Positions 44,094 to 54,502 of a stretch of DNA of 64,000 bases are shown one piece after another. The position numbers and the translations under genes are program-made. A model generated the notes under the pieces. It did not search any database and was not told the DNA's origin. It saw only the letters and a program-made list of their open reading frames with translations. The DNA comes from Rhodoglobus sp. (GTDB lineage Bacteria > Actinomycetota > Actinomycetes > Actinomycetales > Microbacteriaceae), in contig JAODAV010000008.1 of the NCBI GenBank assembly GCA_025463605.1, forward strand, positions 406,360 through 470,359. Reading direction: 5' to 3'. Position 1 is the first letter of the stretch. Each line of letters opens with the position of its first letter.

Positions 44094-46921
44094 TCGGCGA
44101 AAGCCTCCACCGGCGGGCAGGCGCACACGAGGTTGCGGTCGCCATAGGCGTTGTCGATGCGGCGCACCGGCGGCCAGTACTTGTGGCGGATGAGCGAGCG
44201 CAGCGGGTAGACCGCCTGCTCCCGCGAGTACGCGTGCGTCCAGTCCCCCTCGATCACGGACTGCGCGGTGTGCGGAGCACCGGTCAGCGGGTTGTCGTCG
44301 GCCGGCCAGGTGCCGGCGGCGACGGCATCCGCTTCGTCTTTGATGGCGATCATCGCGTCGATGAAGCGGTCGATCTCGACGAGGTCCTCGCTCTCGGTCG
44401 GCTCCACCATGAGCGTGCCCGAAACGGGGAACGACATCGTCGGCGCATGGAACCCGAAGTCGACGAGTCGTTTTGCCACGTCGTTGTTGTCGATGCCCGT
44501 CGCCTCTTTGAGTGGCCTGAGGTCGAGAATGCACTCGTGCGCGACGAGACCGTTGTCACCCGCGTAGAGCACCGGGTAGTGGTCGCGCAGCCGCACGGCG
44601 ACGTAATTCGCGGCGAGCACGGCTGCACCCGTCGCGGCCTTGAGACCCTCGGTGCCCATCATGCGCACGTAGGCCCACGAGATCGGCAGGATGCTCGGGC
44701 TCCCGTACTTCGCTGCGCTCACGATGCGCGGGTCGGAGAAGTGCGACGTGCCGGCCGCGCCGGGAAGGAATGGCGCGAGATGCGCCTTCGCTGCGACGGG
44801 CCCCACCCCCGGACCACCCCCACCGTGCGGGATGCAGAACGTCTTGTGCAGGTTGAGGTGCGAGACGTCGCCGCCGAAGTCGCCGAAGCGCGCGTAGCCG
44901 AGCAGCGCATTGAGGTTGGCGCCGTCGACGTACACCTGCCCGCCGGCCTGGTGCACGGCGTCGCAGATGTCGCGCACGTCGTGCTCATACACCCCGTGCG
45001 TGGACGGGTAGGTGATCATGAGCGCGGCGACATCGTCACTGTGGTCGGCGATCTTGGCGCGCAGGTCGCCGAGGTCGACGTTGCCGAGCTCGTTGGTCGC
45101 TACGACCACCACCTTCATGCCCGCGAGCACCGCGGAGGCCGCGTTGGTGCCGTGCGCGCTCGACGGGATGAGGCACACGGTGCGCTGCGTGTCGCCCCGC
45201 GACAGGTGATACGCGCGGATCGCGAGGAGCCCCGCAAGTTCGCCCTGGCTGCCCGCGTTGGGCTGCAGAGAGACGGAGTCGTAACCGGTGACCTCGGCGA
45301 GCCAGCCCTCCAGCTGCTCGATGAGAGACAGGTATCCCTCGACGTCGGCCTCGGGAGCGAACGGGTGGATGCCGGCGAACTCCGGCCACGTCACCGCCTC
45401 CATCTCCGTGGCGGCGTTGAGTTTCATCGTGCACGAGCCGAGCGGGATCATGCCGCGGTCGAGCGCGTAATCCTTGTCGGCCAGGTACTTGAGGTAGCGC
45501 ATCATGCTCGTCTCGGAGCGGTGCGTGTTGAAGACAGGGTGGGTGAGGTACGGGGTGTGGCGCTGCAGCTGCGCGGGAAAGCTCTCGCGCGCATCACCAC
45601 CCTCGGCCGCGCCGCCGAGCGCTCTCGCGAGAGCGATCACTTCGGCAGCCGTGGTCGTCTCGTCCACGCTCACGGAGACCGTGTCCGCGTCGACGAGGTG
45701 GATGGTGACGTTCTGTTCGAGCGCGGCAGCGAGCAGCTTCTCGGCTCGGCCCGGCGCGCGCAGAGTCACCGTGTCGAAGAAGGCGTCGTGCACGAGCATC
45801 CCGGTGTCGCCCAGCAGCACCGCGAGCCGGCGCGCGTTCTCGTTCACGGCCTTCGCGATCCGCTCGAGCCCCTCCGGCCCGTGGTACACGGCGTACATCG
45901 AGGCCATGACGGCGAGCAGTACTTGCGCGGTGCAGATGTTCGATGTGGCCTTCTCACGCCGGATGTGCTGCTCGCGCGCCTGCAACGACAGGCGGTAGGC
46001 GGGGTGGCCGGCAGCATCCTGCGACACTCCCACCAGACGACCGGGAAGCTGGCGTTCGAGGCCGGCCCGCACGGCCATGTATCCCGCGTGGGGTCCGCCG
46101 AAACCCATGGGTACGCCGAATCGCTGGGACGTGCCGACGGCGACATCCGCACCGAGTTCTCCGGGCGAGGCGATGAGCGTCAGCGCGAGCAGGTCGGCCG
46201 CGACGACCGCGAGGCCGCCTTGCGCCTTGACGGCGGCGATGACGTTGGTCGGATCCCAGACCCGGCCCGACGCCCCCGGGTATTGGATGAACGCGCCGAA
46301 CACGTCGATGTCGTCCGGCGGCGGATCCATGTCGTAGGCCGTCTCGTGCAGGGTGATACCCACGGCCTCCGCCCTGTTCCGCAACAGGGCCTTCGTCTGC
46401 GGAAAGGCATCCGCATCCACGAGAAAGACCTTCGAAGCCGAACCGGATGCGCGGCGCGCGAGCAGCATGCCCTCGACGACGGCCGTTCCCTCGTCGAGCA
46501 TCGACGCGTTCGCCGTGGTCATTCCCGTGAGATCGGACACCATCGTCTGGAAGTTGATGAGAGCCTCGAGCCGGCCCTGCGAGATCTCGGGCTGGTACGG
46601 CGTGTAGGCGGTGTACCAGCTGGGGTTCTCGAGCACGTTGCGCTTGATGACTGCAGGAGTGATCGTGTCGTAATAGCCGAGACCGATCATCGAGCGGCGC
46701 ACGGTGTTGCGGTTCGCGAAGGCCCGCAGCTCGGCGAGCGCTTCACGCTCGGTCGCGGCCGGTGGAATTGTCGAGTCACCCGATGGCGTGAAGTGGATAG
46801 CGGGGGGCACCGCCGCATCGACGAGCTCCTCGATCGAGGAGTAGCCGACTGCGGCGAGCATGGTGGCCTGGGCCGCGGCATCCGTTCCGATGTGGCGGTC
46901 TGCGAAACGCTCCTGCATCAC
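44090..46921 (-). CDS. gcvP: Glycine dehydrogenase (decarboxylating), P protein
   Basis: 943 residues, a single-chain P protein. The PLP lysine lies in [18 protein letters not shown] near residue 690; the N-terminal half retains [11 protein letters not shown] and ending domains are complete. It releases CO2 from glycine and transfers aminomethyl to GcvH. Its ATG is 4 bases within the stop of gcvH. It is the last gene of the glycine-cleavage operon controlled by the riboswitch upstream of gcvT; the CTAG stop overlaps the CPBP gene. Confidence 0.95.
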   Translation of the reverse strand: MMQERFADRHIGTDAAAQATMLAAVGYSSIEELVDAAVPPAIHFTPSGDSTIPPAATEREALAELRAFANRNTVRRSMIGLGYYDTITPAVIKRNVLENPSWYTAYTPYQPEISQGRLEALINFQTMVSDLTGMTTANASMLDEGTAVVEGMLLARRASGSASKVFLVDADAFPQTKALLRNRAEAVGITLHETAYDMDPPPDDIDVFGAFIQYPGASGRVWDPTNVIAAVKAQGGLAVVAADLLALTLIASPGELGADVAVGTSQRFGVPMGFGGPHAGYMAVRAGLERQLPGRLVGVSQDAAGHPAYRLSLQAREQHIRREKATSNICTAQVLLAVMASMYAVYHGPEGLERIAKAVNENARRLAVLLGDTGMLVHDAFFDTVTLRAPGRAEKLLAAALEQNVTIHLVDADTVSVSVDETTTAAEVIALARALGGAAEGGDARESFPAQLQRHTPYLTHPVFNTHRSETSMMRYLKYLADKDYALDRGMIPLGSCTMKLNAATEMEAVTWPEFAGIHPFAPEADVEGYLSLIEQLEGWLAEVTGYDSVSLQPNAGSQGELAGLLAIRAYHLSRGDTQRTVCLIPSSAHGTNAASAVLAGMKVVVVATNELGNVDLGDLRAKIADHSDDVAALMITYPSTHGVYEHDVRDICDAVHQAGGQVYVDGANLNALLGYARFGDFGGDVSHLNLHKTFCIPHGGGGPGVGPVAAKAHLAPFLPGAAGTSHFSDPRIVSAAKYGSPSILPISWAYVRMMGTEGLKAATGAAVLAANYVAVRLRDHYPVLYAGDNGLVAHECILDLRPLKEATGIDNNDVAKRLVDFGFHAPTMSFPVSGTLMVEPTESEDLVEIDRFIDAMIAIKDEADAVAAGTWPADDNPLTGAPHTAQSVIEGDWTHAYSREQAVYPLRSLIRHKYWPPVRRIDNAYGDRNLVCACPPVEAFAD

Positions 46922-47289
46922 TCCCCTGTCAGCGCCGAGTACTCGTCGAAGCTCAACAACTCGGGAAGCTCGGTGAATTCCACCTTGATGAGCCAGCCCT
47001 CACCGAAGGGGTCGCTGTTGACGAGTTCAGGAGAGGCGACGACCGCCTCGTTCGAGGCGACGACCGTGCCGTTGACCGGCGCGAACAGTTCGCCCACCGA
47101 CTTCGTCGACTCGATCTCACCCACCACCTTGCCCTCGGCGACCGTCGAGCCCGCCTGGGGTAGGTCGACGAACACGATATCGCCGAGCTTCTCCGCGGCG
47201 TAGGCGGTGATGCCCACGGTGGCCACGGATCCGTCGACGAGCACCCACTCGTGCTCGCGTGTGTACTGGAGCTGCTTCGCGTCAGCCAT
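46918..47289 (-). CDS. gcvH: Glycine cleavage system H protein
   Basis: 123 residues. The lipoyl attachment segment [18 protein letters not shown] has lysine at position 63, and [12 protein letters not shown] marks the N-terminus. It carries the aminomethyl arm between P, T and L proteins. ATG 47289 overlaps the gcvT stop by 8 bases, and its stop overlaps gcvP by 4 bases. A lipoamide dehydrogenase (L protein) gene is not in this window. Confidence 0.95.
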   Translation of the reverse strand: MADAKQLQYTREHEWVLVDGSVATVGITAYAAEKLGDIVFVDLPQAGSTVAEGKVVGEIESTKSVGELFAPVNGTVVASNEAVVASPELVNSDPFGEGWLIKVEFTELPELLSFDEYSALTGE

Positions 47290-48433
47290 TGGTGTTCTCC
47301 CTCTTGTAGAACGGAATAGGTACAACGGATGCCGCCACTCGCGACCCCCGCACATCGATCTGCAGCTCGGTGCCGGGCTCGCTCGAGCCGGCGTCGACAT
47401 AGGCCATCGCGATCGGGTGGCCGAGCGTCGGGGACAGCGCGCCGCTCGTGATGATGCCCACCTCGGTGTCACCGGCGAACACGGGGTACCCCGCGCGACC
47501 GGCACGCTTGCCCTCGGCGACGAGTCCGACGAGCACGCGAGCGTCGTCGCCCGGGCCCCGCTCGATCGACTGCCTGCCGACGAAGTCGCCCTCCTTGGTG
47601 AGGTTGACGACGCGCCCGAGGCCCGCCTGAACCGGCTGGGTGTCGAGGCCGAGCTCGTGGCCGTAGAGCGGCATCCCTGCCTCGAGCCGAAGGGTGTCCC
47701 GGCTCGCGAGGCCCGCGGGCACGAGGCCGTAGCGCTCCCCCGCTGTGGTCAGGGCGGCCCACAGTCGCTCTGCTGAATCCGCCCCCAGGTAGAGCTCGAA
47801 CCCGTCCTCACCCGTGTACCCCGTGCGGCCGATGAGCAGGGGAATGCCGTCGAAGAACGCGTCGGTGCTCCAGTAGTACTTGAGGTCGGCGAGTGGTTTG
47901 CCCAGATCGGTGATGCCGTCGGTGGCCTCAAGGATCTCGCGCGAGCGCGGACCCTGCACCGCGATGAGGGCGTACCCGTCGCTCGCGTCGGTTACGACAA
48001 CGTCGAAACCGGCGGCGCGATGGGACAGCGCCTCGAATACCGCGTATCGGTTTCCCGCGTTGGCCACGACGAGGAATGAGTCGTCGCCGAAGCGATAGGC
48101 CACGAGATCGTCGATGATCCCGCCGGACGGGTCGAGCAGAAGGCTGTACTTGGCTTGAGTGATCGTCACCGCAGAGAGCTTGCCGGCGAGAGCGAAGTCG
48201 AGGAAGGCGGCGGCCGCCGGCCCTTCGACGAGGATCTCGGCCATGTGCGAGATGTCGAAGATGCCCGCCGCGGTGCGCACCGCGTGATGCTCGGCGAGAT
48301 CGGAGCTGTACCGCACGGGCATGAGCCAGCCGGCGAAGTCGGTGAAACTCGCGCCCGCCTGCTCGTGCACGGCGTGCAGGGGCGAGTGCTTTACATCCGA
48401 ATTCTTTAGATCATCGGCGGGACTGTCGGTCAC
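47282..48433 (-). CDS. gcvT: Aminomethyltransferase, T protein
   Basis: 383 residues. [45 protein letters not shown] and [19 protein letters not shown] are the expected conserved motifs of the folate-dependent T protein. The GTG start 48433 has CAGGAGAAC just upstream. It is the first gene of gcvT-gcvH-gcvP and is preceded by a tandem glycine riboswitch. Confidence 0.95.
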   Translation of the reverse strand: MTDSPADDLKNSDVKHSPLHAVHEQAGASFTDFAGWLMPVRYSSDLAEHHAVRTAAGIFDISHMAEILVEGPAAAAFLDFALAGKLSAVTITQAKYSLLLDPSGGIIDDLVAYRFGDDSFLVVANAGNRYAVFEALSHRAAGFDVVVTDASDGYALIAVQGPRSREILEATDGITDLGKPLADLKYYWSTDAFFDGIPLLIGRTGYTGEDGFELYLGADSAERLWAALTTAGERYGLVPAGLASRDTLRLEAGMPLYGHELGLDTQPVQAGLGRVVNLTKEGDFVGRQSIERGPGDDARVLVGLVAEGKRAGRAGYPVFAGDTEVGIITSGALSPTLGHPIAMAYVDAGSSEPGTELQIDVRGSRVAASVVPIPFYKRENTNG

Positions 48434-48472
48434 GGAGTTCTCCTGGCGCGCGGGGCTGCGGGTGGAACTCCC

Positions 48473-48665
48473 CCTCTGTCATTGGCCTGAGAGTTTCGCT
48501 CGTAATGCGCCTATCGGGCACCGTGTGAGCTTTCACCGTCGGCGGGGTCGCGTGCGACCCGCTTTTCAGAGTGGCCTTCTTCGATGCGGTACGTAGACCT
48601 GAGAGATTGGCGGGGAGGCTTGCTCCTTCGGTGCCCGTCATCGTTCGACGAGCTCTCCCGCATCG
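48473..48665 (-). promoter_or_regulatory. Tandem glycine riboswitch upstream of gcvT
   Basis: On the minus strand, two aptamer-like units lie in series. The first runs from CGGGAGAGC through CACCGAAGGAGCAAGCC to CCAATCTCTCAGGT; the second carries CACTCTGAAAAGC, GACGGTGAAAGC and GAAACTCTCAGGCCAATGAC. These are the conserved blocks of the glycine aptamer. It ends about 40 bases before the gcvT start and should activate glycine-cleavage genes when glycine is abundant. The region 48666-48729 holds nothing else I recognise. Confidence 0.9.
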
Positions 48666-48729
48666 TGTTTGCGGCCCGATGTTCTGTTGTGCGCCCCAGC
48701 TTACGGGATGCCCGTGGTGCGTGCGCCCG

Positions 48730-49131
48730 CTAAACCCCGTGCAGGTACTTGCCCTCGAGTTCGGCGAAGAAGGCATCGGCCAGGCGCACGAAGCCGTCGC
48801 GATCGATCCGGATCGAATCTCCCACGTCAAGTCCGAGCACCGTGGCCTCCGGTCGCCACGTGATCGCGCTGTCGGCGGCGACCGTCTCGCGATTGCCCAT
48901 CATCGAGTTGCTGAGCACTCGCACTTCGTTGAGAGGGTTGCCGTCCTTGCCCTCCATGCCGCGCATCCGATTCGTGAAGTAGGAGTTCAGCACGATGACC
49001 ATGTTGTTGAAGTACGCGTGCTCGAACTCCGGATCGACGCCCGCGAGCTTGTCGAATGCGGCGACCTGCGACGCGACTCGGGCGCGGCACGTGTCGATGT
49101 ACTCACGCGAGTAGCTGTTTTCGGAGAGCAT
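48730..49131 (-). CDS. Conserved actinobacterial protein of unknown function
   Basis: 133 residues beginning MLSENSYSREYIDTCRARV, with YFNNMVIVLNSYFTNRMRGM and MEGKDGNPLNEVRVLSNSMM as the most conserved-looking blocks. I recall similar proteins as uncharacterised in Actinobacteria but cannot name a domain. ATG 49131 is preferred because TACCCT (minus strand, 49138-49143) lies 6 bases upstream; in-frame ATGs at 49146 and 49173 have no such site. It is divergent from moeB with 40 bases between the starts. Confidence 0.65.
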   Translation of the reverse strand: MLSENSYSREYIDTCRARVASQVAAFDKLAGVDPEFEHAYFNNMVIVLNSYFTNRMRGMEGKDGNPLNEVRVLSNSMMGNRETVAADSAITWRPEATVLGLDVGDSIRIDRDGFVRLADAFFAELEGKYLHGV

Positions 49132-49171
49132 GCCGACAGGGTACATCGCCGGGGGCTGCGAGAATCGAACC

Positions 49172-50236
49172 ATGGATGCCCGCTACTCCCGCCAGGTCGC
49201 GCTGCCGGGCTTCGGCGACGCGAGCCAGCAGCGGCTCCGTTCAGCGAGGGTGCTCGTCATCGGCGCGGGCGGACTCGGAAGCACCGTCATCCCGTCCCTC
49301 GCGGGCGCGGGCGTCGGGCAGCTCGGCATCGTTGACGACGATCGTGTGGAACTCAGCAACCTGCACCGTCAGCACATCCACGGCACGGCGGATGTCGGCT
49401 CGAGCAAGGCGCGCTCGGCGGCCGAGAGCGTGGCGGCCCTCACCCCCGACACCGAGGTGACCGTGATCGAGGAGCGCCTCACGGCCTCAAACGCGCTCGA
49501 TCTGTTCGCGGGATACGACCTCGTGGTCGACGGTAGCGACAACTTCCCCACCAGGTATCTGGCGAACGACGCAGCAGCGATCAGCGGAATCCCCGTGGTC
49601 TGGGGCGCGGTGTCGCAATACGGCGGGCAGGCGGGCGTCGCCTGGGCAGACCGCGGGCCGCAGTACCGCGACCTCTTCCCCGTCCCGCCCGCGGCGGGGT
49701 CGGTGCTGTCGTGCGAGGCCGGCGGCGTGCTGCCGACGACGGTCGGCGTGATCGGCTCGCTCATGGCGACGGAGGCGATCAAGATCATCACGGGCGTCGG
49801 CACTCCCCTGATCGGGCGCGTGACGATATTCGATGCGCTCACGGGCGCGTTCCGCTCGCTCGAATACGGCAGGGACCCGCAGGGCGAGCCGATCTCGCAG
49901 CTCATCGATTACGAGACGTTCTGCGGTCTCGCTCAAGCGGTGACCCCCACCGAGCTCGCCGCGCGCGCCGACGATTTCATCCTGCTCGATGTGCGCGAAC
50001 CGTGGGAGGCCGAGATCGCGAGCCTGCCGGGAGGGGTGCTCATTCCCCTCGCGTCGCTCGAGGACGCGATCGCGGGCCTCGACGCAACCAAGCCCGTCGT
50101 CGTGTACTGCCACCACGGCATCCGGTCGGCGGCCGCCCGCGACCTGCTCACGACCCGCGGCTTCGAGGCGACCCACCTCGACGGCGGCATCGATGCCTGG
50201 TCGCGACAGATCGACCCCGGACTGGCGAGGTACTGA
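49172..50236 (+). CDS. moeB: MoeB/ThiF adenylyltransferase with rhodanese domain
   Basis: 354 residues. Residues 1-240 are the E1-like adenylyltransferase with GAGGLGSTVIPSLAGAG (nucleotide binding) and VDGSDNFPTRYL. Residues about 260-350 are a rhodanese with active Cys in VVYCHHGIRSAAA. The CxxC pairs that bind zinc in E. coli MoeB are not present; only one E1-domain Cys (LSCEAGG) is seen. It should adenylate the C-terminal Gly of MoaD and supply sulfur. The stop shares a base with the moeA ATG. A GAGAAT hexamer 6 bases before the ATG may be a -10. Confidence 0.9.
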   Translation: MDARYSRQVALPGFGDASQQRLRSARVLVIGAGGLGSTVIPSLAGAGVGQLGIVDDDRVELSNLHRQHIHGTADVGSSKARSAAESVAALTPDTEVTVIEERLTASNALDLFAGYDLVVDGSDNFPTRYLANDAAAISGIPVVWGAVSQYGGQAGVAWADRGPQYRDLFPVPPAAGSVLSCEAGGVLPTTVGVIGSLMATEAIKIITGVGTPLIGRVTIFDALTGAFRSLEYGRDPQGEPISQLIDYETFCGLAQAVTPTELAARADDFILLDVREPWEAEIASLPGGVLIPLASLEDAIAGLDATKPVVVYCHHGIRSAAARDLLTTRGFEATHLDGGIDAWSRQIDPGLARY

Positions 50237-51423
50237 TGACGCACGTGAGCGTCGATGAGCACGCGGTACGAGTCGCGGCGCTGCTCGGCCCCGCGCTCGA
50301 GGTCGGAGCCGAGCGGGTCCCGCTGCTCAGCGCGCTCGGTCGAGTGCTCGCGAACGACGTGCTCGCTCCCGTCGACCTGCCGCTGTTCACGAACTCGCAG
50401 ATGGACGGCTATGCGGTGCGTTCCGCCGACGTGGCGAACGCGCCTGTCACGCTGCCCATTGCGGGCGTGATCCCGGCGGCCGCGGGCGAGCCGCCCGCCC
50501 TTGCGCCGGGCGCGGCCGTGCGCATCATGACCGGAGCGCCGGTGCCGAAGGGGGCGGATGCGGTGATCCCGATCGAGGACACGACCGTCGACGGCGGGTC
50601 GGTCACGATCACACGCGCGCGCTCGGCTGGCGAGTATGTTCGCGAGCGCGGATCCGACGTGCGATCGGGAGCACTCCTCGTGGAGCGCGGAAGGATGCTC
50701 TCGTCTCGTCACCTCGCGGCACTCGCGGCCGCCGGGATCGGCAACGTCGACGTGCGGCAAGTGCTACGAGTTGCCGTCATCACGACGGGCTCCGAGCTCG
50801 TGCCGCCCGGCGAGGAGGCGCTGCCCGGCCAGGTGTACGACGCCAACGCGGTCGCCCTCATCGCGGCGGTACGGATGTGCGGCGCGCGCGTCGCTCTCTC
50901 GCGCCGCGTCGTCGACGACCCGGCCCAGTTGCTCGCAGCGCTGGACGAGGCGGCGAGCGCCGCTGACCTCATCCTCACGTCGGGGGGCATCTCGAAAGGC
51001 GACTTCGAGGTCGTGCGCGAGCTTCTCGAGCCGCGCGGGGCGACCGTCGTGCATCTTGCGATGCAGCCCGGCGGGCCGCAGGCGACCGCCGTGTTCGAGG
51101 GCGTGCCCGTGATCTGCTTTCCGGGCAACCCGGTGAGCACGCAGATCTCGTTCGAGGTATTCGTCGCGCCGCACCTTCGCCGGACGGCGGGGCTCGCCCC
51201 GGAACGTAGGGAGACTCGCACGCTCTCCAGCGGTGTGCACTCCATTGCGGGCAGACGGCAGTTCTTGCGCGGCACTCTCGTGGGTGACGCGCACGTCGAG
51301 GTGTCGTCTGGCCCCGGATCCCACCTCGTGGCGGGGCTCGCGGCATCCGACGCCCTCATCGTCGTGCCGGAAGACGTGACAGGGCTCGAGCCCGGCGATC
51401 CTGTGGAAGTGTGGCACTTGTGA
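50236..51423 (+). CDS. moeA: Molybdopterin molybdotransferase
   Basis: 395 residues, the usual MoeA length. SQMDGYAVRSADV, RIMTGAPVPKGADAVIPIED, TTGSELVPPGEE and PGNPVSTQISFEVFVAP are the conserved blocks of the molybdate-insertion enzyme, with the beta-barrel domain at the end. It inserts molybdate into adenylated molybdopterin made by the MogA part of the next protein. The start overlaps moeB by one base and its end overlaps moaC-mogA as GTGA. Confidence 0.95.
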   Translation: MTHVSVDEHAVRVAALLGPALEVGAERVPLLSALGRVLANDVLAPVDLPLFTNSQMDGYAVRSADVANAPVTLPIAGVIPAAAGEPPALAPGAAVRIMTGAPVPKGADAVIPIEDTTVDGGSVTITRARSAGEYVRERGSDVRSGALLVERGRMLSSRHLAALAAAGIGNVDVRQVLRVAVITTGSELVPPGEEALPGQVYDANAVALIAAVRMCGARVALSRRVVDDPAQLLAALDEAASAADLILTSGGISKGDFEVVRELLEPRGATVVHLAMQPGGPQATAVFEGVPVICFPGNPVSTQISFEVFVAPHLRRTAGLAPERRETRTLSSGVHSIAGRRQFLRGTLVGDAHVEVSSGPGSHLVAGLAASDALIVVPEDVTGLEPGDPVEVWHL

Positions 51424-52355
51424 GCGAACTCTCCCACCTCGACGCCGACGGCCGCGCGCGCATGGTCGACGTCGGTGACAAGGCCCTCACGAAGCGCAGC
51501 GCGACCGCCCGCGGGCGCTTCACGAGCACGTCAGAAGTGATCGACCTCGTGCGCGCCGACGGCCTGCCCAAAGCGGACGTGCTCGCGACCGCGCGCATCG
51601 CCGGTATCTCCGCGGCCAAGCGCACGAGTGAACTCATCCCGCTGTGCCACCAACTCGCGCTCAGCGCGGTGACCGTCGACTTCGAGCTGCAGCACGACTC
51701 GATCGAGATCACGGCCACGGCGAAGACGACCGGCAAGACGGGCGTCGAGATGGAGGCGCTCACCGCCGTCGCGATCGCGGGGCTCACGCTGCACGACATG
51801 ACCAAGGCCGTCGACCCGCACTCGGTGCTCGGCGAGATCCGGCTCGTCGAGAAGACCGGCGGCAAGACCCGGCGTCCGGTGCGCGACTCGACGGCCGCCG
51901 TGGTCGTCGCCTCCACGGCGGGTGCCGCGGGCGAGCGGGAAGACACGACGGGCCCCGTGATCGCCGAGTGGCTCGAGGCACGGGGCTACGCGGTGGACGC
52001 GGTAACGATCGTCGCGGACTCGGACGTCGCGGCAGAGCTCAAGCGCGTCGTCGGTACCGCGCCGGCCGTCGTCATCACGACGGGCGGCACAGGCATGAGC
52101 CCGACGGACGTCACCCCTGAGGCAACCCGACCGCTGCTCGACCGGGAGCTCACCGGAGTCGCCGAGGCGATCCGCGCTCGCGGACTCACCCACACGCCGA
52201 AGGCCGCTCTCAGCCGCGGGCTCGCCGGCACCGCGAGCGGCACGGTCATCGTTAACCTGCCGGGGGCGGCAGGCGGAGTCACCGACGGCCTCGCCGTGCT
52301 CGATGAGCTGCTGGAGCACCTCGTCGCCCAGGTCGCCGGCGGCGGGTCCCACTAG
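51420..52355 (+). CDS. moaCB: Bifunctional MoaC-MogA fusion protein
   Basis: 311 residues. Residues 1-155 are MoaC (RMVDVGDKALTKRSATARGR, ELIPLCHQLALS, KTGVEMEALTAV), forming cyclic pyranopterin monophosphate after MoaA. Residues about 165-305 are a MogA/MoaB adenylyltransferase with ITTGGTGMSPTDVTPEA and GTVIVNLPGAAGGV. GTG 51420 overlaps the moeA stop (GTGA); an upstream GTG at 51411 is less likely. The fusion joins an early and a late step of cofactor synthesis. moaE follows 2 bases after the stop. Confidence 0.92.
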   Translation: MSELSHLDADGRARMVDVGDKALTKRSATARGRFTSTSEVIDLVRADGLPKADVLATARIAGISAAKRTSELIPLCHQLALSAVTVDFELQHDSIEITATAKTTGKTGVEMEALTAVAIAGLTLHDMTKAVDPHSVLGEIRLVEKTGGKTRRPVRDSTAAVVVASTAGAAGEREDTTGPVIAEWLEARGYAVDAVTIVADSDVAAELKRVVGTAPAVVITTGGTGMSPTDVTPEATRPLLDRELTGVAEAIRARGLTHTPKAALSRGLAGTASGTVIVNLPGAAGGVTDGLAVLDELLEHLVAQVAGGGSH

Positions 52356-52357
52356 CG

Positions 52358-52768
52358 ATGCACGTTCTCAGCGTCATCTCCGAGCACCCCCTCGACGCAG
52401 CCGAGTTCGAGCGATTCGTGCTCGACGACGCGAACGGCGCCGTCGTCACCTTCCGCGGAATCGTTCGCGACCACGACGCCGGTCGTGCCGTCACGTCGCT
52501 CGACTACCGCGCGCATCCGGATGCGCAGGAGTTCCTCGCGGAATGCTGCCGTGAGGTCGCGACCGATACGGGATTGCGTGTCGCCGCCGGCCACCGCACG
52601 GGATCGCTCGTCGTCGGGGATGTCGCGCTCGTGGCATCCGTCGCCGCACCGCACCGCGCCGAGGCCTTCGCCGCCTGCGCGCAGCTCGTCGAGCTCATCA
52701 AGCAGCGCGTTCCCATCTGGAAGCGCCAACATCTCGCCGACGGGGCGACCGAATGGGTAGGACTGTAA
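52358..52768 (+). CDS. moaE: Molybdopterin synthase catalytic subunit
   Basis: 136 residues. GAVVTFRGIVRDHD, LDYRAHPDAQEFLAE, HRTGSLVVGDVALVASVAAP and VPIWKRQHLADG are the MoaE motifs; the lysine in WKRQ is the conserved active-site residue. It forms molybdopterin synthase with MoaD, encoded 700 bases downstream on the other strand. It starts 2 bases after moaCB, as part of one operon. Confidence 0.95.
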   Translation: MHVLSVISEHPLDAAEFERFVLDDANGAVVTFRGIVRDHDAGRAVTSLDYRAHPDAQEFLAECCREVATDTGLRVAAGHRTGSLVVGDVALVASVAAPHRAEAFAACAQLVELIKQRVPIWKRQHLADGATEWVGL

Positions 52769-52771
52769 ACC

Positions 52772-53203
52772 ATGCCGAGTGACCGGTCGCTTCGCGCGAT
52801 GACCGCCGCCCATCGTTTCATGCTGCGCGCCACGCGCGGCCGCCTCGGCTGGACGGCCAACGGCATGCCCGTGCTCGAGCTCACGACGACGGGCCGCAAG
52901 TCGGGCGAGAAGCGCTCGACCATGCTCACGTCTCCCCTGCAGGTCGGCCGAAGCTACATCGTCGTCGCATCCCGCGGCGGGGACGACACGCATCCGGCGT
53001 GGTTCCTCAACCTCCGTGACGAGCCGCGCGTCGAGGTGCTGCTCGAGGGCGGCGAGAAGCACGAGCGCATCGCTCGAGTCGCGACACCCGAGGAGCGCGC
53101 CGAGCTCTGGCCGCGCGTCATCCGCGACCACCGCAACTACGCCGGCTACCAGGAGCGCACCGACCGGCAGATCCCGCTCGTGTTCCTCGACCCGCTGGAC
53201 TAA
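52772..53203 (+). CDS. Deazaflavin (F420)-dependent nitroreductase family protein
   Basis: 143 residues. VLELTTTGRKSGEKRSTMLT and FLNLRDEPRVEVLLEG are motifs of the DDN/flavin-reductase-like split-barrel family that uses F420H2. The substrate is unknown; members reduce nitro compounds, quinones or other hydrides. It starts 3 bases after moaE, so it is probably cotranscribed with the Moco genes, but nothing links it to Moco synthesis. Its stop overlaps moaD (CTAA). Confidence 0.85.
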   Translation: MPSDRSLRAMTAAHRFMLRATRGRLGWTANGMPVLELTTTGRKSGEKRSTMLTSPLQVGRSYIVVASRGGDDTHPAWFLNLRDEPRVEVLLEGGEKHERIARVATPEERAELWPRVIRDHRNYAGYQERTDRQIPLVFLDPLD

Positions 53204-53442
53204 CCGCCCGCGAACGGCGGCAGCACGTCGACTCGTGAACCGACCGGGCGCGCGTCGTCGCGACTCACGACACCGTCGACGAGAAACGACCCGGATGCCA
53301 CTACCCGTGCCATGGCATCGCCGTACCGCTCCACCAGCACCGACTTGAGCTCCCCGACCGTGGACACGACGGGCAGGTGCTCCTCCTCGCGGCCGGCGGC
53401 CTCGGCTGCCGCCGCGAAGTAGCGCACGAGCAGCTCAGCCAC
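53200..53442 (-). CDS. moaD: Molybdopterin synthase sulfur carrier subunit
   Basis: 80 residues, a ubiquitin-like protein starting [20 protein letters not shown] and ending with the required Gly-Gly (PPFAGG), the thiocarboxylate carrier. The GTG start is placed at 53442, overlapping the moaA stop by 8 bases, so the two are coupled. MoeB, encoded at 49172, should activate it, and MoaE is its partner. Confidence 0.92.
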   Translation of the reverse strand: MAELLVRYFAAAAEAAGREEEHLPVVSTVGELKSVLVERYGDAMARVVASGSFLVDGVVSRDDARPVGSRVDVLPPFAGG

Positions 53443-54502
53443 CGATCGCGCCCATGCTGCGCAGCGGCCGCTGGAAGTCCGGAAGCGACATGCCATGCCC
53501 GGCCTGCTTGCCCCACATGGCCGCGCGCCACCGAGTGGCGATGGCGAGATCATCCGCCCCGCTGCGCAGCAGGCCGCGCAAGTCGGTCTCGTCGTCGCCG
53601 AACAGGCAGGACCGCACCGTGCCCTCGGCGGTGATGCGCGTGCGATCGCACGCCTCGCAAAATGAGCGGGTGACGGAGGCGATGATGCCGACGGTCGCGG
53701 GGCCGCCGTCGACGAGCCACTCCTCGGCGGGCGCGGAAGGGTCGTCACGATGCGGCTGGGTGAGCGTGAATCGTTCGCCGAGCACCTCGAGAAGCTCGCT
53801 CGCATCCACCATGTTGTCGCGCGCCCACGACGCGTCGGCGTCGAGGGGCATCTGCTCGATGAAGCGCAAACGACATCCGTTGTCGAGCGACCACTCCAGC
53901 AGGTCGGCCGCACCCGCGAGCGTGTCGCGCATGAGCACCGCGTTGATCTTGAGCGGCGTGATTCCCGCGCGCTTCGCCGCCTCGATGCCGGCGAACACGG
54001 CGGGCAGCCGGTCGCGACGAGTGAGACGGGCGAAGTGATCGCGGTCGACGGTATCGAGCGAGATGTTGATGCGCGTGAGGCCGGCCGCGACGAGTTCGCC
54101 GATGCGCTTGTCGAGTCCGATGCCGTTGGTGGTCATGGAGATGCTCGCGCCGGCCGCGACCGCCGCCGACAGCTCCACGATCTCCGCGAGGTCGGAGCGC
54201 ATGAGTGGTTCCCCGCCGGTGAAGCGGATGTCGGTCACCCCGAGGTCGCGCACCGCGACACCCACGAGCCGCGCGATCTCGACCGCTGTGAGCAGGTCGT
54301 CGCGGGCGAGCGCGGGCAGGCCCTCGGCCGGCATGCAGTACGTGCAGCGCAGCGAACACTTCTCCGTGACCGAGACCCGAAGGTCACGTGCGACGCGACC
54401 GAAGCGATCGACGAGACCGGGAACATCCGGCCTCCCGTCGGCGGGGGGTTGCGCTGCGGGGTCCCGCCTGATTCTCGGGATTCCGAGTTCGAGGCGCGTC
54501 AT
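53435..54502 (-). CDS. moaA: GTP 3',8-cyclase
   Basis: 355 residues. The radical-SAM CxxxCxxC appears as CSLRCTYC (Cys49, Cys53, Cys56), followed by [15 protein letters not shown]. The second cluster has [14 protein letters not shown] with a third Cys in VRSCLF, and the C-terminal GAIGG is conserved. It is the first step of Moco synthesis. The ATG is 6 bases after TAGGCT on the minus strand (54509-54514), thus leaderless. It is divergent from the Moco oxidoreductase gene. Confidence 0.95.
   Translation of the reverse strand: MTRLELGIPRIRRDPAAQPPADGRPDVPGLVDRFGRVARDLRVSVTEKCSLRCTYCMPAEGLPALARDDLLTAVEIARLVGVAVRDLGVTDIRFTGGEPLMRSDLAEIVELSAAVAAGASISMTTNGIGLDKRIGELVAAGLTRINISLDTVDRDHFARLTRRDRLPAVFAGIEAAKRAGITPLKINAVLMRDTLAGAADLLEWSLDNGCRLRFIEQMPLDADASWARDNMVDASELLEVLGERFTLTQPHRDDPSAPAEEWLVDGGPATVGIIASVTRSFCEACDRTRITAEGTVRSCLFGDDETDLRGLLRSGADDLAIATRWRAAMWGKQAGHGMSLPDFQRPLRSMGAIGG

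Noticed and set aside
43283..47203. Very long open frame of about 1300 codons opposite gcvP and gcvH
   Set aside because: It is antisense to clearly conserved enzymes and its composition (Arg, Val, Asp-rich) is that of a GC-rich shadow frame; no domain is recognisable.
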